Assembly (NCBI RefSeq): GCF_051401765.1
Contig: NW_027480493.1
Location: 1,488,001 to 1,552,000 of the forward strand
Reading direction: 5' to 3'
Source: Calliopsis andreniformis
Lineage: Eukaryota > Arthropoda > Insecta > Hymenoptera > Andrenidae
DNA: 64,000 nucleotides
The notes beneath the pieces were generated by a model. The model worked only from the letters and a program-made list of their open reading frames with translations. It did no database searches and was not told where the DNA came from. The translations under genes were made by a program, and so were the position numbers. The first letter of the stretch is position 1, and the number at the start of each line of letters is the position of its first letter. Shown here piece by piece: positions 52,801 to 62,130 of the stretch.

Positions 52801-55281
52801 TCAGGATATTCTATTGGGTATTGAGAATTTTGTATTGATGGTTGAGTATTGAGGATTGATGGTTGAGTGTTGTGTGTTGAATATTGAGGATTGGCGGATT
52901 GAGTATTGAAGATTGAGGACTGAGGACTGAGGATTGAGTATTGAGGATTGAGGATTCAGTATTGAGGATTGAGGATTTAAGAGTATTGATGAGTGAAGAT
53001 TGCGGATTTATTATTGAGGGTTTAGTTTTGAGGACGAGGACTTAGGGATGTGGATTGAGGTTTGAGGACAGAAGATTGAGGATTGAGGATTGAGAATTGA
53101 TAATTGAAGATTGAGGATTGAAAATTTAGGATTGGGTATTGAGGATTGAGGATTGGGGATTGAGGATTTAGTATTGGAGGTTGATTATTTAGGATTGAAG
53201 ATAGAGGGTTGAGGATTGAGGTTTGAGGAATGAGGTTTGAGGATTGAGGATTGAGGATTGAGGGTTGATGATTGAGTATTGAAGGTTGAGGATTGATGAC
53301 TGAGGATTGAGGATTGAGGATTGAGGATTGAGGATTGAAGATTGAGTGTTGAGGATTGAGTGTTGAGGAGTGAGGATTGAGTGTTGAGGATTGAGGATGA
53401 GGGCTGAGGTTTGAGGTTTGAGGTTTGAGTATTGAATCCTGAGAATTCAGGATATTCTGTTGAGTATTGAGAATTCAGGATTGATGGTTGAGTATTGAGG
53501 ATTGAGGATTGAGGATTGAGGATTGAGAATTGAGGATAGAGGATTGAGGATTGAAGATTGAGGATTGGGTATTGAGGATTGAAGGATGAGGATTGAGGAT
53601 TGAGGATTGAGGATTGAGGATTGAAGATTGAAGATTGAGTATTGAGGATTGAAGATTGAGTATTGAGGATTGAGGATTGAGGATTGAGGACTGAGGATTG
53701 AGGATTGAGGATTGAGAATTGAAGATTGAGGACTGAGGACTGGGGATTAAAGATTGAGTGTTGAGGATTGAAGATTGAGGATTGATGATTGGGGATTGAG
53801 GATTGAGGATTGAGGATTGAGGATTGAGTATTGAAGGCTGAGGATTGATGATTGAGGATTGAGGATTGAGGATTGAGGATTGAGTATTGAGGACTGAGGG
53901 TTGAAGATTGAGGATTGATGATTGAGGATTAAAGATTGAGTATTGAGGATTGAAGATTGAGGATTCAGGATTGGGGATTCAGAATTGAGGTTTGAGGACT
54001 GAGGATTGAGGATTGAGGATTGAAGATTGAGTATTGAGGATTGAAGATTGAGGATTGAGGATTGAGGATTGAGGATTGAGGATTGAGGATGAGGGCTGAG
54101 GGTTGAGAATTGAGGTTTAAGGACTGAGGACTGAGGATTGAGGATTGAGAATTGAGGATTGAGTATTGAGGATTGAAGATTGAGGATTTGGTATTGAGGA
54201 TTGAAGAATGAGGTTTGAGGATTGAGGATTGAAGATTGAGTATTGAATATTGAAGATTGACGATTGAGTATTGTGGATTGAAGATTGAGGATTGAACATT
54301 GAGGACTGAGTGTTAAGGGTTGAGTGATGAGAATTGATGCTTGTGGATAGAGGTTTGAAGATTGCAGATTGAGTATTGAGTATTGAAAGCTGTGAATTGA
54401 GGATATTCTATTGAGGACTCAGGATTGTCAACTGATTGTTGAGTACTGAGGGCTGAAGATTGAGGATTCAGGATTGAGGATTCAGAATTGAGGTTTGAGG
54501 ACTGAGGATTGTGGACTAAAGATTGATTATTGAGGATTGAAGATTGAGGATTCAGGATTGAGGATTGAGGATTGAGGATTGAGGATGAGAGCTGTGCGTT
54601 GAGGATTGAGGTTTGAGGACTGAGGACTGAGGAATGAGGATTAGGAATTGGGGATTGAGGATTGAGTATTGAAGGTTGAGGATTGGGTATTGAGGATTGA
54701 AGGATGAGGCTTGAGTATTGAGGATTGAGGATTGAGGATTGAAGATTGAGTATTGAGGTTTCAAGACTGACGATTGAGGGTTGAGGATTGAGGATTGAGG
54801 ATTGAGGATTGATGATTGAGTATTGAGGATTGAAGATTGAGGATTGAGGTTTGAGGATTGAGGATTGAGGATTGAGGATTGAAGATTGAGGATTGGGGAC
54901 TTAGTGTTGAGGGTTGAGTTATGAGAATTGATGTTTGTGGATAGATATTTGAAGATTGCAGATTGAGCATTGAGCATTGAAAACTGTGAATTGATGATAT
55001 TCTATTGAGGATTGAGAATTGACAACTGATTGTTGAGGACTGAGGGCTGAAGATTGAGGATTCAGGATTAGGAATTCAGAATTGATGATTGAGGACTGAG
55101 GACTGAGGATTGAAGATAGAGTATTGAGGATTGAAGATTGAGGATTAAGGGTTGAGGATTGGGGATTGAGGATCTAGGACTGAAAATTGATTATTGAGGA
55201 TTGAAGATTGAGGATTGTGGATTGAGGATTGAGAATTGAGAATTGAGGATAAGGACTGAGGGTTGAGGATTGAGGTTTGAG
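46871..55281 (+). repeat. 8.4-kb higher-order unit, copy B
   Basis: The same ordered modules as copy A: M1 (47233), M3 (47480), M1 (48324), M4 (49631), M1 (50489, 51139, 51649), M2 (52797), M4 (53436), M1 (54427, 55021). Differences I could see are few. One extra consensus heptamer near 52575 changes the offset from 8,395 to 8,402. There are single changes such as GATTGAGGAATGAGG near 49570 and GGTTTCAAGACTG near 54757, where copy A has GGTTTGAAGACTG. After about 55281 copy B continues with GAATGAGG instead of a third copy, which ends the tandem. Confidence 0.88.
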
Positions 55282-56850
55282 GAATGAGGATTGAGGATTG
55301 AGGATTGAGAATTGAAGATTGAGTATTGATGATTGAAGATTGAGGATTGAGGATTGTGGGTTGAGGATTGAGGACGAGGACTGACAGTTGAGGATTGTGG
55401 TTTGAGGATTGAGGGTTGAGGATTGAGAATTGAGGATGAGAACTGAGGTTTGAGGATTGAGGTTTGAGGAATGAGGATTGAGGATTGAGGATTGAGGATT
55501 GAGAATTGAGGATTGAGGATTGAGTATTGAAGGCTGAGGATTGATGACTGAGGATCGAGGATTGAGGATTGAAGATTGAGGATTGAGGATTGAGGATTGA
55601 AGGTTGAGTGTTGAGGATTGAAGGTTGAGGATTGAGGATTGAGGATTGAGGATGATGGCTGAGGTTTGAGGTTTGAGGTTTGAGTATTGAATCCTGAGAA
55701 TTCAGGATGTTCTATTGAGGATTGAGGATTGAGGAATGATGATTGGGGATTGAGGATTGAAGGTTGAGTGTTGAGGATTGAAGGTTGAGGATTGAGGATT
55801 GAGGATTGAACATTGAGGACTGAGTGTTGAGGGTTGAGTGATGAGAATTGATGTTTGTGGATAGAGATTTGAGATTCCAGATTGAGTATTGTGTATTGAA
55901 AGCTGTGAATTGAGGATATTCTATTGAGGATTGAGTATTGTCACCTGATTGTTGAGGACTGAGTGCTGAAGATTGAGGATTCAGGATTGGGGATTCAGAA
56001 TTGAGGTTTGGGGACTGAGGATTGAGGATCGAGGATTGATGATTGAGTATTGAGGACTGAAGATTGAGGATTGAGGTTTGAGGATTGAGGATTGAGGATT
56101 GAGGATTGAAGATTGAGTATTGGGGACTGAGTGTTGAGGGTTGAGTTATGAGAATTGATGTTTGTGGATAGATATTTGAAGATTGCATATTGAGCATTGA
56201 GTATTGAAAACTGTGAATTGATGATATTCTATTGAGGATTGAGAATTGACAACTGATTGTTGAGGACTGAGGGCTGAAGATTGAGGATTCAGGATTGGGA
56301 ATTCAGAATTGATGATTGAGGACTGAGGACTGAGGGTTGAAGATAGAGTATTGAGGATTGAAGATTGAGGATTAAGGATTGAGGAATGGGGATTGAGGAT
56401 CTAGGACTGAAAATTGATTATTGAGGGTTGAAGATTGAGGATTGAGGATTGAGGATTGAGAATTGAGAATTGAGGATAAGGACTGAGGGTTGAGGATTGA
56501 GGTTTGAGGAATGAGGATTGAGGATTGAGGATTGAGGATTGAGGATTGAGTATTGATGATTGAAGATTGAGGATTGAGGATTGAGGGTTGAGGATTGAGG
56601 ACGAGGACTGACAGTTGGGGTTGTGGTTTGAGGATTGAGGTTTGAGGATTGAGAATTGAGGATGAGAACTGAGGTTTGAGGATTGAGGTTTGAGGAATGA
56701 GGATTGAGGATTGAGGATTGAGGATTGGGGACTGAGTGTTGAGGGTTGAGTTATGAGAATTGATGTTTGTGGATAGATATTTGAAGATTGCAGATTGAGC
56801 ATTGAGTATTGAAAACTGTGAATTGATGATATTCTATTGAGGATTGAGAA
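55282..56850 (+). repeat. M4 and closely spaced M1 modules
   Basis: M4 has its stem at 55691. M1 copies are anchored at 55940, 56248 and 56853. The first two are 308 bases apart (44 heptamers). The M1 copies at 56248 and 56853 have GGGAATTCAGAATTGATG downstream. Strings GACAGTTGGGGTTGTGG near 56610 and GGATCTAGGACTG near 56400 recur near 62.71 and 62.50 kb, offset 6,104 (872 heptamers). Confidence 0.8.
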
Positions 56851-56852
56851 TT

Positions 56853-59397
56853 GACAACTGATTGTTGAGGACTGAGGGCTGAAGACTGAGGATTCAGGAT
56901 TGGGAATTCAGAATTGATGATTGAGGACTGAGGACTGAGGGTTGAAGATAGAGTATTGAGGATTGAAGATTGAGGATTAAGGATTGAGGATTGGGGATTG
57001 AGGATCTAGGACTGAAAATTGATTATTGAGGGTTGAAGATTGAGGATTGAGGATTGAGGATTGAGAATTGAGAATTGAGGATAAGGACTGAGGGTTGAGG
57101 ATTGAGGTTTGAGGAATGAGGATTGAGGATTGAGGATTGAGGATTGAAGATTGAGTATTGAGGATTGAAGATTGAGGATTGAGGACTGAGGATTGAGGAT
57201 TGAGTATTGAGGATTGATGATTGAGTATTGAGGACTGAAGATTGAGGATTGAGGTTTGAGGATTGAGGATTGAGGATTGATGACTGAGGATTGAGGATTG
57301 AGGATTGAGCACTGATAATTGAAGTTTGAGGACTGGAGATTGAGTATTGAAATTGACGATTGAGGATTGTGGATTGAGGATTGAGGATTGAACATTGAGG
57401 ACTGAGTGTTGAATTGAACATTGAGGACTGAGTGTTGAGGGTTGAGTGATGAGAATTGATGTTTGTGGATAGAGGTTTGAAGATTGCAGATTGAGTATTG
57501 AGTTTTGAAAACTGTGAATTGAGGATATTCTATTGAGGATTCAGGGTTGACATCTGATTGTTGAGGAGTGAGGGCTTGAGATTGAGGATGCAGGGTTGAG
57601 GATTCAGGATTGAGGTTTGAGGACTGAGGATTGAGGATTGAAGATTGAGGATTGAGGATTGAGGATTGAGGATTGAAGATTGAGGATTGGGTATTGCGGA
57701 TTGAACATTGATGATTGAGGACTGAGGATTGAGGATTGATGATTGGGGATTGAAGATTGAGTATTGAGGATTGAAGACTGACGATTGAGGGTAGAGGATT
57801 GAGGATTGAGGATTGAGGATTGATGATTGAGTATTGAGGACTGAAGATTGAGGATTGAGGTTTGAGGATTAAGGATTGAGGATTGAGGATTGAAGATTGA
57901 GGATTGGGGACTGAGTGTTGAGGGTTGAGTTATGAGAATTGATGTTTGTGGATAGATATTTGAAGATTGCAGATTGAGCATTGAGTATTCAAAACTGTGA
58001 ATTGATGATATTCTATTGAGGATTGAGAATTGACAACTGATTGTTAAGGACTGAGGGCTGAAGATTGAGGATTCAGGATTGGGAATTCAGAATTGATGAT
58101 TGAGGACTGAGGACTGAGGGTTGAAGATAGAGTATTGAGGATTGAAGGTTGAGGATTAAGGTTTGAGGATTGGGGATTGAGGATCTAGGACTGAAAATTG
58201 ATTATTGAGGGTTGAAGGTTGAGGATTGAGGATTGAGGATTGAGAATTGAGAATTGAGGATAAGGACTGAGGGTTGAGGATTGAGGTTTGAGGAATGAGG
58301 ATTGAGGATTGAGGATTGAGGATTGAAGATTGAGTATTGAGGATTGAAGATTGAGGATTGAGGACTGAGGATTGAGGATTGAGTATTGAGGATTGATGAT
58401 TGAGTATTGAGGACTGAAGATTGAGGATTGAGGTTTGAGGATTGAGGATTGAGGATTGATGACTGAGGATTGAGGATTGAGGATTGAGCACTGATAATTG
58501 AAGTTTGAGGACTGGAGATTGAGTATTGAAATTGACGATTGAGGATTGTGGATTGAGGATTGAGGATTGAACATTGAGGACTGAGTGTTGAGGGTTGAGT
58601 GATGAGAATTGATGTTTGTGGATAGAGGTTTGAAGATTGCAGATTGAGTATTGAGTTTTGAAAACTGTGAATTGAGGATATTCTATTGAGGATTCAGGGT
58701 TGACATCTGATTGTTGAGGAGTGAGGGCTTGAGATTGAGGATGCAGGGTTGAGGATTCAGGATTGAGGTTTGAGGACTGAGGATTGAGGATTGAAGATTG
58801 AGGATTGAGGATTGAGGATTGAGGATTGAAGATTGAGGATTGGGTATTGCGGATTGAACATTGATGATTGAGGACTGAGGATTGAGGATTGATGATTGGG
58901 GATTGAAGATTGAGTATTGAGGATTGAAGACTGACGATTGAGGGTAGAGGATTGAGGATTGAGGATTGAGGATTGATGATTGAGTATTGAGGACTGAAGA
59001 TTGAGGATTGAGGTTTGAGGATTAAGGATTGAGGATTGAGGATTGAAGATTGAGGATTGGGGACTGAGTGTTGAGGGTTGAGTTATGAGAATTGATGTTT
59101 GTGGATAGATATTTGAAGATTGCAGATTGAGCATTGAGTATTCAAAACTGTGAATTGAGGATATTCTATTGAGGATTGAGAATTGACAACTGATTGTTAA
59201 GGACTGAGGGCTGAAGATTGAGGATTCAGGATTGGGAATTCAGAATTAATGATTGAGGACTGAGGACTGAGGGTTGAAGATAGAGTATTGAGGATTGAAG
59301 GTTAAGGATTAAGGTTTGAGGATTGGGGATTGAGGATCTAGGACTGAAAATTGATTATTGAGGGTTGAAGGTTGAGGATTGAGGATTGAGTATTGAT
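56853..59397 (+). repeat. Tandem of about 1.15-1.18-kb units, two copies plus a fragment
   Basis: M1 anchors 56853, 58032 and 59185 share context, with offsets 1,179 and 1,153. M1 anchors 57549 and 58702 are the second module of each unit. The 26-base difference comes from a local duplication in the first copy. The third copy stops after about 210 bases near 59397, where it joins the block shared with 25.8 kb. A further copy starts at the M1 anchored at 63258 (offset 6,405 from 56853) and runs off the window end. Confidence 0.84.
57386..57441 (+). repeat. 26-bp local tandem duplication
   Basis: GAACATTGAGGACTGAGTGT occurs twice, at 57390 and 57416. In the homologous places at 58.57 and 63.80 kb it occurs once. 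Twenty-six is not a multiple of seven, so this event shifts the heptamer register and is not simple unit slippage. It lies at the entry of the M1 module anchored at 57549. Confidence 0.85.
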
Positions 59398-61315
59398 AAC
59401 TGTGAATTGAGGATATTCTATTGAGCATTGAGGATTGACAATTCATTGTTGAGGCCTGAGGGCTAAAGATTGAGGATTCAGGTTTGAGGATTCGGGATTG
59501 ATGTTTGAGGACTGAGCATTGAGGGTTGAGGATTGAGGATTGAGGATTGACGCTTGAGGATTGAGGGTTGAGGATGGAGGATTGAAGAGAGAGGACCGCG
59601 TGTTGAGGATTGAGTGTTGAGAATTGATGTTTGAGGATTGAGATTTGAGTATTGAATATTGTGGATTGAGTATTGAACCATGAGAATTCAGGATACTCTA
59701 TTGAGTATTGAGAATTGAGGATTCATGGTTGAGTATTGAGGATTGGTGGTTGAGGGTTGTGTGTTGAATATTGAGGATTGAGGATTGAGGATTGAGGATT
59801 GAGGATTGAAGATTGAGGATTGAATATTGAGTATTGACGATTGAAGATTGAGGATTGAGGATTGAGTGTTGAGGATTGAGGACGAGGACTGACGGTTGAG
59901 GATTGAGGTTTGAGGATTGAGGATTGAGGATTGATGACTGAGGATTGAGGATTGAGGATCGAGCACTGAGAATTGAAGTTTGAGGACTGGAGATTGAGTA
60001 TTGAAATTGACGATTGAGGATTGTGGATTGAGGATTGAGGATTGAACATTGAGGACTGAGTGTTGAGGGTTGAGTGATGAGAATTGATGTTTGTGGATAG
60101 AGGTTTGAAGATTGCAGATTGAGTATTGAGTTTTGAAAACTGTGAATTGAGGATATTCTATTGAGGATTCAGGGTTGACATCTGATTGTTGAGGACTGAG
60201 GGCTTGAGATTGAGGATGCAGGGTTGAGGATTCAGGATTGAGGTTTGAGGACTGAGGATTGAGGATTGAAGATTGAGGATTGAGGATTGAGGATTGAGGA
60301 TTGAAGATTGAGTATTGGGTATTGCGGATTGAACATTGAGGATTGAGGACTGAGAATTGAGGATTGAGGATTGAGGATTGAGGATTGAGGATTGATGATT
60401 GAAGGTTGAGGATTGAGGATTGATGATTAAAGATTGAGTATTGAGGATAGAAGATTGAGGATTGATGATTGAGGATTGAGGACTGAGGATTGAGGATTGA
60501 GGATTGAGGATTGTGGGTTGAGTATTGAAGATTGAGGATTGATGACTGAGGATTGAGGATTCAGGATTGAGGATTGAGTATTGAGGACTGAGGATTGAAG
60601 ATTGAGGATTGGGGATTGAGGATTAAAGATTGAGTATTGAGGATTGAAGGTTGAGGATTGAGGATTGAGGATTGAACATTGAGGACTGAGTGTTGAGGGC
60701 TGAGTGATGAGAATTGATGTTTGTGGATAGAGGTTTGAAGATTCCAGATTGAGTATTGTGTATAGAAAACTGTGAATTGAGGATATTCTATTGAGGATTT
60801 AGGATTGTCACCTGATTGTTGAGGACTGAGGGCTGAAGATTGAGGATTCAGGATTGAGGAATCAGGTTTGAGGTTTGCGTACAGAGGATTGAGGATTGAT
60901 GATTGAGGATTGAGGATTGAGGATTGAGGATCGAGGAATGAAGACTGAGGATTGGGTATTGCGGATTGAACATTGAGGATTGAGGATTGAGGATTGAGGA
61001 TTGAGGATTGAGGACTGAAGATTGAATATTGATGATTGAAGATTGAGGATTGAGGAATGATGGTTGTGGATTGAGGACGAGGACTGGTGGTGGAGTATTG
61101 CTGTTTGAGGTCTGAGGATTGAGGATTGAGGATTGAGAATTGAGGATTGAGGATTGAGGATTGAGGATTGAAGATTGAGAATTGGGTGTTGAGGATTGAA
61201 GAATGAGGATTGAAGATTGAGGATTGAGGATTGAGGATTGAAGACTGAGTATTGAGGATTGAGTATTGAGTATTGAAGGTCTAGGGCTGAGGATTGAGGA
61301 TTGAGGATTGAGGAT
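59398..61315 (+). repeat. Second copy of the 25.8-27.76 kb block
   Basis: This is collinear with 25814-27757, with M1 anchored at 59437, 60177 and 60807 and M3 with GAATTC at 59684. Private differences include GACAATTCATTG at 59437 against GACAATTGATTG, GGATCGAGCACTG near 59957 against GGATTGAGCACTG, and GCGTACAGAGG against GCGTACTGAGG near 60880. The block starts abruptly within an M1 (AACTGTGAATTG), so its left half is missing. Confidence 0.85.
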
Positions 61316-62130
61316 TCAGTATTGAGGGTTGAGGATTTAAGAGTATAGATGAGTGAAGATTGCGGATTTATTATTGAGGGTTGAGGTTTGAGGACGAGGA
61401 CTGAGGGTTGTGGATTGAGGTTTGAGGACAGAAGGTTGAGGATTGAGGATTGAGAATTGATAATTGAAGATTGAGGATTGAAAATTTAGGATTGGGTATT
61501 GAGGATTGAGGATTGGGGATTGAGGATTTAGTATTGGAGATTGATTATTTAGGATTGAAGATAGAGGGTTGAGGATTGAGGATTGAGGATTGAGAATTGA
61601 GAATTGAGGATGATGACTGAGGTTTGAGGATTAAGGTTTGAGGAATGAGGATTGAGGATTGAAGATTGGGGATTGGTAATTGAGGATTGAAGAATGAGGA
61701 TTCAGGATTGAGGATTGATGATTGGGGATTGAAGATTGAGTATTGAGGATTGAAGATTGAGTATTGATGATTGAAGATTGAGGATTGAGAGTTGCGGGTT
61801 GAGGGTTGCGGACGAGGACTGACGGTTGAGGATTGAGGTGTGAGGATTGAGGGTTGAGGACTGAGGACTGAGGATAGAGGATTGAGGATTGAGGATTGAG
61901 GATTGAGGATTGAGGATGAGAGCTGTGCGTTGAGGATTGAGGTTTGAGGGCTGAGGACTGAGGAATGAGGATTGAGAATTGGGGATTGAGGATTGAGTAT
62001 TGAAGATTGAGGATTGGGTATTGAGGATTGAAGGATGATGCTTGAGGATTGAGGATTGAGGATTGAGGATGGAAGATTGAGTATTGAGGTTTGAAGAGTG
62101 ACGATTGAGGGTAGAGGATTGAGGATTGAG
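61315..62130 (+). repeat. Chimeric segment built from two distant blocks
   Basis: From 61315 to about 61880 the sequence follows 29171-29736 (offset 32,144), with the GGATTTAAGAGTATAGATG tail, the GAAAATTTAGG segment and R at 61808. At about 61885 it switches to the segment found at 46.16 and 54.56 kb, marked by GATGAGAGCTGTGCGTTGAG. By about 62.1 kb it is following the 56.0-kb type (GATCGAGGATTGATGATTG). The join replaces the expected GGATGGAGCATTGAGG of the R block. Confidence 0.8.

Noticed and set aside
38455..55281. Insertion sequence or transposon as the cause of the 8.4-kb duplication
   Set aside because: No transposase frame, terminal inverted repeats or target-site duplication are visible at the junctions. 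The copies are head to tail and composed only of satellite.
56977..57421. Three mutually overlapping minus-strand frames in different phases
   Set aside because: All three phases are open at once with the same peptide pattern, which argues directly against any one being a gene. The same trio recurs near 58.2 kb and two of them near 63.4 kb simply because the DNA is duplicated.
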